Shown: positions 29,070-40,339 of the stretch, in pieces
How the letters are laid out: each line of letters begins with the position of its first letter
Numbering within the stretch: the first letter of the stretch is position 1
Source of the DNA: Corylus avellana
Taxonomy: Eukaryota > Streptophyta > Magnoliopsida > Fagales > Betulaceae
Length of the DNA: 64,000 bases
Direction of reading: 5' to 3'
NCBI RefSeq assembly: GCF_901000735.1
Contig: NC_081547.1
Span: 28,445,382-28,509,381 of the forward strand
Position numbers and translations under genes: made by a program
The notes under the pieces: generated by a model
What the model saw: the letters and a program-made list of their open reading frames with translations, nothing else
Told to the model about the DNA's origin: nothing
Databases searched by the model: none

Positions 29070-31534
29070 TCATGACTCTTCATGCAGATCACTGTAAATG
29101 TTGTCCGAGTCTTCAACATTGAGAGCAACTACCTTAGAGGAACTAATCTTAGAAGAAGCTGATCGAATCTTTAATGGCAACCTTGTATTAGTCGTCACAC
29201 CACATCCTTCCTCCTCTTTCTTTAGGTCAGCAGGAGGCAAGAAGCAATCTATGGACAAACCCTTTATGTTAAAATCGACTTCTTCAATGCTCCAAGCCTC
29301 TTCCATGCGGGTCCTAGAATGGCTTTCCGGGCTCTCGCCGAACCGGAACAGAGAAACCGAGGTCTTGCCGGCGTGTGCGATGTTGACGCCGTCGATGGTT
29401 CGGTAGTCTTGGATGAATGACTCCATGGTGGTCTCCCAATAGATGCTGTCATTTCCAGTGGCTTTGATTCTGAGGAGGTGGGAGTCTTCTAGTTGGACCA
29501 AGAGGCCTGTTCTTTGGCTGAAGTAGCCCCAAACCGTGTGCCTCAATATTTCCACGTTGCTGCTGCTTCTTGCTTTTAGTGTTGAGGATTTAGCATCAAG
29601 TTTTAGAATGAAACAGTCTTCATCGTTGATTGCCTTCTCGCCAATGCAGACAGAATTGGAGAATAAATTTGCTGTGGACATTGGATCAAGACCCTGTTGA
29701 GTGTCACGCATATATGAGTAATTTGTACGAGAGAATAACAATTCTATCACAAAAAAAATAAAAGAAAATTCAAGAAAAGAATGGTGGGTATGAAAGCATC
29801 AAAGCATGTAGGTGAGAGTGGTAGATCTTAGAAACTTGAAATAAATCTGGGCCAAATTGTAGGGTCCAATAGGCCCGTGCTATTGATACAGCCTGTTGTT
29901 GCCTAAATGGGCCAGCACTCAAACCAAACCTTAAAAAGTATCCTCAAATTTACTTGGAGGATGATTTAACAAAAATTCTGACAGCTTGAAAAAGAGAGTT
30001 ATTAAACTCACTTAGCACAATCTAAGTATAAAATTATATAAGAAAATTTGAATACAGGTAAGTGATCAAACTAAAATTTGCCAGCTCAAAGAATACTAAT
30101 CCATATAGGCCACCATCTGACCCTTTAAGAAGACTTTTAACGGAATGATAGACCAACCACCGTGGACTTCTTTGTTTCTCATTTCTCCTTTTTAGGCTGT
30201 TAAAGAAAAAACTATGCTGTTGGACTTTTTGCTTATTATTTTTTCCTAATAAGTTAAACATTGATTAAGATTGTTTTGTTGACTCTCAGGGATTCAACTT
30301 AAAAAAAAAAAAAATTGAGAACTTGGGCGAAGAATACAATTGGAGAAAGATAGCACATATAGGTGGAGATCGAGTGAACAACATTATAATCTTTGTTGGG
30401 CTAGGCCCCACTTTGAAGTGGGCCATACAACGTGGAAAAGTTGATTGGTTGGCGCGAACGAGGAACATGGAACGCCGACCCAAGAAAAAAGAGATTAATC
30501 CTCCCCAATTACAACGCCTGAACGTGGAATTGGTTATTGGCAGGCCATTTCAACTTTGTCAGCTTTGAAAGTTTGACTGTACCATCCAGCTAAGCCTATT
30601 AGCCCAGATAGCCAATGAAAGCACACGACCACGCGAATTCGTTAAAATGTTTTCCCAATTAATTTTAATTTAATTTAATTAAATGGATATACGCCTTAAT
30701 TTTAATCTGTTAAAATTATAAAATAAAATAAATAAAAAAAGAAAGAAAGAAAGAAAGAGGTGGGTGGGGTTACCTGTAAGAAACGGCGAAGAGGCCTAGG
30801 TGGGCCACGGGAGGCGTGAGAGTGGTGCCAAGGGGTCTGCCTCCAAGCCACCTTGCCGTCACTCCCGGCGCTAATCTTGCACCCGGAGACGACGAGCTCC
30901 AAGCACCAAAGCTCCGGCCGTTTCTGCCACAGTACAAAAGCTCCCATCTCTCCACCCCCATGTCTCACGCTCTTCACCTTCACCACCTTACTGTTGTTCA
31001 AGCTCCCTTCTCCTGCGCAGAACTCCGATGCCGCCATTCTCACCTTCCCCATCGCGTACATGCTCTCTATCGAACTTATCGCCTTCTCTCCCCCTACTGC
31101 GGCTATGTACTGTTGCACTATATATTTCGCCATCGAAGCCTCCTGCATAATATCATAATTAAGCCCAAGCCCACCCCATTAAATTTTGTATTAAAATCTG
31201 TAAAATAACTTTACTTTAACATAACGTATAATCTTGTGCTTACAATAGGATGGTCTTTGATGTTGCGGTTGATGGGCTGGTGATCGCAGCGGATAGGAAG
31301 AGGGATTAATGGGGCTCCGACGACTCCAAGCAAGAGCTGGATCTCGGCGTTCCGGCTTCCGAAGACGGTTGTCATGGAGTGGTGCGATTTCTCAGTGTTT
31401 GGCTTCATCCACGACTTCATGTTTTGCCATGACCTGTTTGTGCTCTTGTTGGAGAACATTTCTTCTGGGATTGGGACCTCCAGAACCGTATCCAGCCCAT
31501 CCTCACGATCATAGTTGGGGCAGAGCTTCCTCAT
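29070..31534 (-). CDS. DUF620 family protein (three exons, 427 aa)
   Basis: Plant-specific protein of unknown biochemical function. Exon 1 is 31,534-31,244 (donor GTAAGC); exon 2 is 31,142-30,774 (acceptor ATGCAG, donor GTAACC); exon 3 is 29,693-29,070 (acceptor CAACAG). All junctions are phase 0. The start MRKLCPNYDREDGLDTVLEVPIPEEMF is the usual DUF620 beginning. Further family wording: AKYIVQQYIAAVGGEKA, MGKVRM, PELWCLELVVSG, the exon 2-3 join RRFLQ-GLDPMSTANLF, DEDCFILKLDA, HTVWGYFSQRTGLLVQLEDSHL, and TTMESFIQDYRTIDGVNIAHAGKTSVSLFRFGE. No signal peptide or membrane helix is evident. A (GA)n tract lies upstream of the ATG. Confidence 0.93.
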
Positions 31535-31614
31535 CGATCGATCGCAGAGTTTCAGAGAAAATGTGATGTGGGTTTTGCTTGGGAGCAGCTAGCTATACTA
31601 CTGGTGAATGCTAT

Positions 31615-31638
31615 AGAGAGAGAGAGAGAGAGAGAGAG
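31615..31638. repeat. (GA)n microsatellite in the 5' region of the DUF620 gene
   Basis: Twelve GA/AG units about 80 bases upstream of the start codon, on the opposite strand (CT)n as transcribed; a common feature of plant 5' UTRs. Confidence 0.9.
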
Positions 31639-31644
31639 TCTTAG

Positions 31645-32870
31645 ATTCAAAGGGATCGGAGAGAGGATGGGTCTTCAGCTGGTGCAAATCACCAACCGAC
31701 CATGGCCCCCTATGTAAACGTGGTACGCTTTGTCTATGTCGTGTTTGCACGCTCTCTCATTCTCTCTCTCTCTCTCTTTTTAGAAAATTATATATAAAAT
31801 TGGCTCATTAGATTTCATTAAAAGATTTAACACATATTAAAATTATTTTTCGTAATTTAAAATAAGGTTTCTCTCAACCCCCCACCATACCATTAACTTT
31901 CGTTATTTATTTAATTGTAATAACAATTTTTCAATGATAATGACTATGATTGATTTAATTCTTTTACAGACACTTAATTAATCACTCCCATTATCTTGTA
32001 TTTTCTGCCCTTAAATCATGTGGGTGTCTCTGGTTTCTTTTATAAAAGAAATGCTAAACTCACATGTGATTAGTACTCTTCTTGTTGATTTGAGTACATG
32101 TTTGAAAAACTAATTCTATCTTTATCAAGATTTGGCTTTATCTTCCATTTGTTGTTGAAGTTTCAAGCTCCTAACAAATTCCAAGATTAACGCTTGTTGG
32201 GTAGACTTTTAAACGATGGATTTAAATGGCTCACCTTACAGATTACGTACGGTGACAAAATAACTTGAATACTCATTTAATCATTTTATTTTTCAATATT
32301 AATTTTTTGTTATGGCAAATGAAGCATCTTTATTTTTTATTTATTATAGAAAAAGGGGAAAGGATAAAAGCAAAAGAGGGCTCAGTTACGGAGGGACATA
32401 TATGTTCCCCTCCATATATTCTTTTTGGTAAATGTGTCTCCTACGGTTGTGGGTGGCACTTTGCTACCTTTGACAGCAGCAAAATCTAACGCAAACTCTC
32501 ACGCATTTAATGGATAAGAAGAATACAACCTTTGATTTAACATTGAAAATGTCGGCGATACATGTCCGATTGCCGGAGCATGGTAACCGACATTTTAATT
32601 GAGGTTGCAAGGCATGGTGGTTAGAAGGACGACACTCGATCTGATTGCTTTGCAATTGCCGTGCCGCATTAGCTGGTGCTTCTTAATTCATTCCCCTAAT
32701 ATAATTGAACGACGTCTTCGGGTTCTGCCACGTATCTAATGGAGCCAAAACAGAGAAGAGAACCTACCGCCTTTAATCATCGTTTCCAATCATGTCCAGC
32801 ACGTTCTCATGCGATAAACTTCTGCCCATTAGATTTTTTTAGATTTATTTTTCTTAATATATATTAATTC
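31645..32870. other. Intergenic spacer upstream of the DUF620 gene
   Basis: Promoter side, with a second CT tract near 31,755-31,780. No gene or RNA recognised. Confidence 0.5.
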
Positions 32871-32887
32871 GAAGGCCGAAGTCATTT

Positions 32888-33144
32888 ACCACGAAAGGTG
32901 GTAGTTCAATGGTTTGAAGAAAATCTACATGAGGTTGGGCATACATTAGAGTTGGGTTCGACTCCCGCAATAGAAATTCCTTAACTTATCTCGGTCAGTC
33001 TTAAGGAAGTGTTTGCGGTTCTCACCGTCTAAGTCTATCCTGAGCAGCACCTCGTGGGTTAGTGCTACTATAGTTACGTCCAAGTATGATAGCTACAATT
33101 AGCCTCCCCCTCCAACCTTTTTAATAAAAGAAAAAAAGAAGGAG
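32888..33144 (+). mobile_element. tRNA-derived SINE, longer family
   Basis: A box GGTGGTAGTTCAATGG and B box GGGTTCGACTCCCG lie near the 5' end, followed by about 170 bases of unrelated body and an A-rich tail (AATAAAAGAAAAAAAGAA). The direct repeat GAAGTCATTT occurs on both sides (ends at 32,887 and 33,157), with partial similarity extending outward. This is a typical SINE size and differs from the short family at 2,558 and 26,368. Confidence 0.85.
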
Positions 33145-33159
33145 GCTGAAGTCATTTCT

Positions 33160-35780
33160 ATCGATATTATAATTTTTGAGTAAGGCTATAAATAACATTT
33201 TTAATTATCTTACTTTTATTCTACCAAGGTGATGTTGCATTCTCAATAATACGACTGATAATGTTACATTAGCAAAAAGAGATAAAAGTGTCGTGTATAA
33301 CATTTTTTTTCTTTTATAACTTTTATTGCAAATCCTTAAAAATTGGCAATCTGTTTTGTTTTTTTTTTTTTTTTTTGAGAAATGAGTATTACGTGAATTA
33401 TCCCAACATGGTAAGCAGTTAAGCATTAAGTAGGCTATCATGTCAATTTGTTAGAAGTTGTTAAGTGAAATATAAATTGCTAAGTTACGGATGTTAACAA
33501 CTATCATGTGAACAGCAACCTCAATTCGTTAGAAGTTGAATACAAAAATCAGTACTTCCAACAGAAGTGTAAAGCGGTGGGATGTAATAGCTAGATCTGT
33601 TGTTACATGCGATTCCCGGGACAAGATATTGCAATGCTATCTTTGCCACTCTTGCAAATCTAGATTTATAATGTTTCACATAAAGGTTAGTGCCAACCCA
33701 AAGCTGGAAGATTTGTGCCATTGGACCCCAACATTATTATTCTGTTTTTAAAAATTCAATAATCAATGAGTAAGAAGTAGAATAAATAACAGTCTAAAAG
33801 CCATGAAAAGTAAGATATGATAAATAAAGTAAGATATGACAAATAAATAAGTTAATGTTAAACCAAAGACACTTCTAGAATTTTATTATGAAAAACATAT
33901 GAGTTACTACAGCTTTTGTTATCATTTTTTTTTTTTAATAAATTTACGTGGCAATACCTTAACCGTAAATAAATTAAGCAACAAAATTTAATAGAAAAAT
34001 TTGATATTTTTAGTGGTTGACACCGTAAGAGCAACATGAACTGCCACGTTAGTTTGGAAGAAACTTATAGTAAAAGTTATAGTAGTTCTAATAGTACTCC
34101 AACTTAATATTTTTAAGTTATTTTTGGTTGATAGCTAGGTTTTAAGTGAATACAGTGTAATTGCAAATATTTTACAAACTTATATGACAATTTATTATGT
34201 AATTTATTAAATAATTAGTTTTGATTTTGATTATGACAATTTCAAGTAGATTATCCATATAATACTTATTATAACGGCTATTAAATAATTAAATTTGATT
34301 GTAATTGACGTGACATTATCACATCTATTTATAAATTGTGGTAAATGTTGTAATAGTGAAACATTTTTTATTAAGTTGATAATTGCCACTATTCTTGTAA
34401 TCATACCAAATTAGTAAGTACACAATTGGAATAGTGAAGATTAAAGGGGGGAAAAAACAAAGAAGTTATCATAGAATAAGTTTCTTTTTGTATGCCATTC
34501 ATGAGCAAAGCACGCGCCTCCATCAATGGTCAATGTGATAATGACAAATGAGTTATCTACGAATTTTTTTTTTACTAATTTAATTAATTAATTTACTTTT
34601 TCTGAGGGACATTTTATGAGTGATCACCCACTAACCAGCAAAGGGAATGATATTGACAATAATACAATATTTAGTAATTAATATATTTCACTAGCTACAG
34701 AAATAACCATCAGAATTGTTTCGTATAAATATTTAGTATATAAAACATTTAACTCTATTCCTAATAAATCATTGATTTATACTTTATAGTCAAGTTAGAT
34801 GAATGACTAACCTGAAATACCCATCACGAGCTGTCTCTGGATCTGGAAGATCAGTATGAAGACCGCAAATCGCGGCATGTTCTTCGGTAGCCACTCGTGC
34901 AACGACCAAACATGAGCTGAGGAGCACATATAATCTACTCAGACCATGATACAGAGACTTATGGTGTTTCTCTTTAATGTCACCTAATCTTACTTTGCCA
35001 CCCTTAACCATGTGAGTCATGTCTGTATTTTTGTTTTTTCTTGTAAACTATGTTTCTAACAATCTAGGAAAAGCCCATTAGAACTAAGAAAAATGTTAGG
35101 CTTACAACATGAAGTGGCACAATATAATTGGGTTACTCAAAAGTTGAATTTGTCTCATTTTCAATTATGTTGTAAATTTTTTTTTTGTAAAATTTGTATG
35201 TAATCCTAACGTTCCTCATGAGTAAATGAGCTTATTTGGAATTCTTCAATGCCAAGCCATTGCAACCTCGACTCAATTATAAGTTTTTCCAAGTTGGTGG
35301 TCCAGATGCCCTGTAATAAGAACATTAGCTAATGCTAAGGTGCAGAAATTTTAAGGGCCGGAAAAAGTCTCAAGAACATTTGCTTGCTTAGTCTCTTCAA
35401 CTTGAGTATACCAAGAGCACGATATTCATAGACGCGTATTAATCTAGTTGAACAAAACGTAATTGATGCAACCATCCAGCTGGTTTACCCAATACAAATT
35501 CTAGATCACAGAAGAGACTGAGAAGACTACATTGTGATACAAATATAACAAAGCAAATAAGGTACAACTGTAACATGATACAGTTTTGGATAACACAACA
35601 TAAATTACACAACAGTCTGAAGAAGCTCTGCTACTAGTATAAACATCAAGCAGATAGAGAGATACTAACTCCAAGTACGGAGATGCGGGTACCTGTGCAA
35701 GTGGGAAGAGCAATAGGCTTTTGCTTGCTGCTTCTCAATCATCGACCCGAGAGAAATGCGGGTTTTTTTTTTTTTTGGTC
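33160..35780. other. Intergenic spacer, no gene supported
   Basis: AT-rich. Frames at 33,536-33,751 and 34,790-35,020 (minus) show no known domain. The last part, about 35,500-35,788, is probably 3' UTR of the RINGv gene. Confidence 0.5.
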
Positions 35781-35788
35781 GCGGGATT

Positions 35789-38506
35789 TCATGAGGGTAC
35801 ATTGAAGTGAAAGAGCCAAGAGATTACAAAGGCAAAGACCATACAAGCAAGCAGAAAATTCAGAAACCGGTGACCCTGCCAGAAGTTTCGAGTCTCTGTT
35901 GGGTTCACGGGTGCTGCTGCTACTGCTGCTGCTGCGTCATTTGTCTCGTTCCACTGCTCCATCAACTCAGCCTCATTTGCACCAGCAACATTGCGTGCAA
36001 CTGATCCACAGATCTCACAGGTCCTGCAATTATATATTAGAAAGAAGATTAGTATACAGTTAGAGAGAAATAGAATATACAGAGGTTATTCCAAAAGAAG
36101 AAGAAGAAGGTATAACATCTTCACATTTTGTTTTGAAACATGATGCTGTAGGTAGACCAATCTGAAACAATTAAGAGGGTAAGAGTTTCTACTTTCCGAA
36201 AACAATGGAAAACAAGCAGTAGGATACAACACCAACCACCAATTCAACAAGCCTCCTGAGATGTTCTCCATGACCCACAGAATTTTCTCATAGTGTTACA
36301 TTTGTTTCAAAGGAAAACCATTTTCAGAAATCACTAGAGAATTTAGGTCCAATCATATCCATAAGGATGGTCAATCCCCTGTCTCCCATCCACACAAATA
36401 AGCACCACTCCTTTCTTCTAAGAAGGAAAACAATATAAACAGAGGTACCAGAAAATCTGATATTTTCATACTCAAAACTCGGTAAGAACATTTATATAAC
36501 AAATAAACGCATAAAATACGTTGCAATCTCAAAAGTAACATCTTAGAAAAACTCAAACATCTTGAACCAACCCAACCCATGAAAGAAAAGTTTCTTTTAA
36601 TTGGGTATCGAACACCTCAACACTTTAGCGTGTTTGTGTTTTACCAACCCAGTCAAATTGAACATAGGTTCTGCAAAATATTTTCACCAAAAAAAAAAAA
36701 ACCAACCACACACAAACAAAGACGCCAGAATAGCAATCAATGAGGTCATTAAGATACCATAGACTGCATTCCACTACTCACAAATATAGATGAAAGTCCA
36801 TAAGATCATGGCTAGTACTTACTTTTTCATGATCGGAAAACAAAAGGTGAATTACTAAATCATGACCATAACAAATTTGAATTACCAAGTGGGAACTCAG
36901 TAGGATAAATGTAAGAAAACACGTGACATTTTAGCTCTTGATGCTTTACAACACCAGGAGAAAAGTCTGTGTCAATTTATGTCTCGAGTTTCCAAAATTG
37001 GAGCAGAGCTAAAATAATGCTGCCGAGCAGGAAGGTATCATCACTGTTTCTGAAAGGTCAAATTAGAAAATACTATATAAAGACTGCATCATATAGGCTA
37101 AATACTGAGCATTTCCATACTGGCATGCCAACAACCAGCCCAGGTTATTAAACTAGAACTTCTGGACAACCCACTTTGTTTGGGTGATCCTTCTTCACAG
37201 AAGTTATTGAACAACATCGATATCAAAAGGCGGACAATTGATAGTGCCTGCCTACAGTTGGGAAAAAAAGGGGCGGGCATGCATCATAAAATTCTTTGTG
37301 CGGGGCACATACTTAATAGTTCAAGTTTGACAAAGAGAAAACCAGGAATTAGAATGACGTAGCCAATCTATCAGGAAAATCAACATTCTCCAACTTGTCC
37401 AGTGAAAATAAAGAGATGGAAAAGGAGTGAGAGAGATGCAATATGTCTGCTAATGTAAATACTATGAGGACAAAGAACAGTGAAGAATCATTTCCACGGC
37501 TAGGAACAGGACGACCATGCACTTTCTACTTTTGCTTTATTAATTTGATTCTCTCTGCGCAGCATAATCTACCATTAACTTTTGCTTTAATCTTCAAAAG
37601 AAGAGATTTCATTCTAATTAGGTTTCCCATTATCATGTTCCTTGAATTAAGCATGGCCCTTTGCCTGCATTAGCCCCAAATATTCGCCCAATTTTGATGA
37701 GAAGTTCACCAATAATATCTAAGTCAAGACACTCCAAAGATCACAACTTTACACAAACACTGTCTCCAACGAGAGCACGGCTCCCAAATATGAAAAAAAT
37801 CCCCAAGTAAAAATAACAAATTTAAGTACAATTTCAGTATAAGCACATCCACATCTCATTTCAACAACCAAATTGCAGAAACTAACAAAACACTAAGAAC
37901 CCCAAGGTACAAAACAATTCTAAAAATTCACAATACCCAGAATAAACTAATAATACGAAAGATAGCACGTTTTCTGATCATATCCAGAAGAACGAGAGAA
38001 TTCAAAAATTACCAAGAACCAACATCTTCAAAACATATATGACATCGTTCGTTTTCTAATTTTTTTATTTTTTTTTTTTTTTCGACTAAAGCAACTTACT
38101 TGTTTCCCTTGATCTTGAACCAAGCCTCAGCACACTGCTTGTGGGCAGCAGCCAAATCATCCTTACAAGAACATCCCAACTCCATGGGAAACCCAGATTC
38201 CTGATTGGTTGCATCCAAGCTCAGATGACAAATTCTACAATCCCTCTCAACTTTTGCCAAATGTAGCTTAATCTCTGGTACCCCACATTCCAGATCCACC
38301 TCCGCAGAACACTCTGACACAGAGGATCCGCTTTCCTTATCAGACACCCCCACAATCTCGTTCCCGGACCCGCTCGAACACCTCTGCTCCTCATCGGACC
38401 GATCGCCGAAATCGGAGTACAGGTCACAGCCGCCGGAACCGGATGTCCGGCGACCACTTTCCTCTACATCAACAACATGGGATTTCTCTACGGTTGCCAT
38501 TGTCAA
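35789..38506 (-). CDS. RING-CH (RINGv) zinc-finger membrane protein (213 aa)
   Basis: Likely membrane-bound E3 ubiquitin ligase of the MARCH/RINGv type. Exon 1 is 38,506-38,100 (donor GTAAGT); exon 2 is 36,023-35,789 (acceptor TTGCAG). The phase-2 junction rebuilds IKGNK-TCEICG, giving 214 codons with stop. Zinc ligands in C4HC3 order: C90, C93, C112, C114, H122, C125, C138, C141, with the typical RINGv wording DCRICHLSL, GCSCKDDLAAAHKQCAEAWF and TCEICGSVARNV. A poly-Ala stretch (AAAAVAAA) from a GCA repeat follows. One hydrophobic helix near the C terminus (FLNFLLACMVFAFVISWLF) should anchor it, ending FHFNVPS. The N-terminal 80 residues are Ser-rich and acidic. A start at the second ATG (38,500) is possible. 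The intron is 2,076 bp. Confidence 0.92.
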
Positions 38507-38690
38507 GACCCAGAAATAGAATCTTCATGTAATGGGTATCTGAGACTGAGATCATTAATGCCCACAATTGCAGAGGTTGAAAAAGAAGCTCTCTTTGAGC
38601 TTCTCTTCACCTCAGTAAGCAAAACTGATTAGATTTTGTCGGGTTTACAACAACTGGGGTACTCTTTCCTGGATTTGTGGTAGGTGATAT

Positions 38691-38714
38691 CTCTCTCTCT
38701 CTCTCTCTCTCTCT
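38691..38714. repeat. (CT)n microsatellite upstream of the RINGv gene
   Basis: Twelve CT units about 185 bases upstream of the start codon; (GA)n in the transcript sense. Confidence 0.9.
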
Positions 38715-38915
38715 GTGTTGTGTGTCAGTTCAGAACAGGACTTGGGAAGAAGTAGACAGAAAAAAAAAAAAAAAAAAAGATCAAGAAAGATCTTATAGAG
38801 AAAATAGTGCACTATTATGCAGACACAGTACTGGAACGTAAAAAAAAAAAAAAAAAAAATTAAAAAAGTTAATTAATTAAAAAAAAATTGCAGAGTATAG
38901 GAAAGACAGAGAACC

Positions 38916-38949
<34 letters not shown>

Positions 38950-40330
38950 CTTTTTTGTTGAGAATTTCTATGTTGTTGAAGCTTTTCTTTTCCTTTATTT
39001 TTCCTTTTTTTAACAGTAAGGACAACATGGCTGCTCTTTTCTTTTTAATTTTTTAACCTTTGTTTGTTCTTCTTTTTGGGCATAATGATTGAGGGGCTGC
39101 TAAATCATCGTGAGGATAGAATAAAAAGCAGAAAAAGAATGTGGGTATTAGCGAAATGCTTGATTGAGATGACTCTAAAACACTGTTCGTTTTTCTCAGC
39201 GACTCAGACAGCACAGGTCTAAATTAGGTGTCAAAAGCAGATTTTTCTGTCTTCCTCAGTGCTTTTTGTTTGTGATTACGTCATCCATCCTATGGTTCCC
39301 GATTTAAGTGATCTTATTGATGTAAGCTGCCTACTGTACGTTGTGAAAGGTTAATCTTGCCCATGCGAAATAATATATGGAGGGCAATTTTGACTTCTTC
39401 AATTTGCATGTTGCAGAGGTGTACAATGACTAATTTACCTCCTAATTTATAAGGAAAAAAAACAAAAAAAATCCTAATTTATACATTCTCGTCAGTAGTC
39501 ACTGCCATATAACACAGTGGCGTCAGACAGATCAACAACTTAATTGTTCAATTACCAAGAGAAACAAGCCAAAGGTCACAACTAAAAATAAAAAATAAAA
39601 AGGGGCAAAGGTCACAATACATATAATATGGAGTATTTAGATCACGTGCAAGGACATACTTGGATCCCGTCCAATATGACTTTCCTATTGGCAGCCCCGT
39701 GTGAAAAGTTTGTCCGGCCCGAGTTTTTTGGGCTGTCCAAATATTTATTTGAGTAGGTAAAACATAAAAGCAAACTCTTATACGGGCTGCTTTATCCTAG
39801 TGCAATACCTTGGTTATTACAAGGAAGAGAAATATAACTATTTATTATTATTTCATTAAACAAGAATGACGTGGTATATAAATAATCTTAAAAAAATTTA
39901 AAATAAAAATATATTATCTAGCATTATGTCATACAGAACCATCTATGAATGCTCGGGTAATATATATATATATATATATAGACTTTAGAAGTCCCCACGG
40001 CTGAAGAGAAAAGAAAAAGAGCTATGGAGTCCGTTGGACCGCGGTAGGAGAAACCTCCAACATAATATATATTAGACTAGAGTTTCATATATATTTATAT
40101 ATATATAACAAAGCATAAACATTTCAGTAACTGCTATATACGGGTTTCATTTCTTTAGTGGATCAAGAAGGAATATATTTTCAGAAACATGTCAGAATTT
40201 TTGTCAACCAAAATGTATTCATCTCTTCACCTGGAATGAGGAAACCTCTTCACAAAACTGATTCCCCCGCCAACTATAATTGTCACAACTCACTAATTTG
40301 ATAATAGTGCAAAAAGACAAAGACAGCTGG
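38715..40330. other. Intergenic spacer
   Basis: Poly-A and poly-T tracts (38,760-38,950), a (TA)n tract at 39,960-39,980. No gene recognised. Confidence 0.5.
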
Positions 40331-40339
40331 CCATGAGTT

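Noticed and set aside
34790..35020. 76-codon minus-strand frame with a varied amino-acid composition
   Set aside because: No family match from memory, no splice partner found. It could be an exon but I cannot support it.
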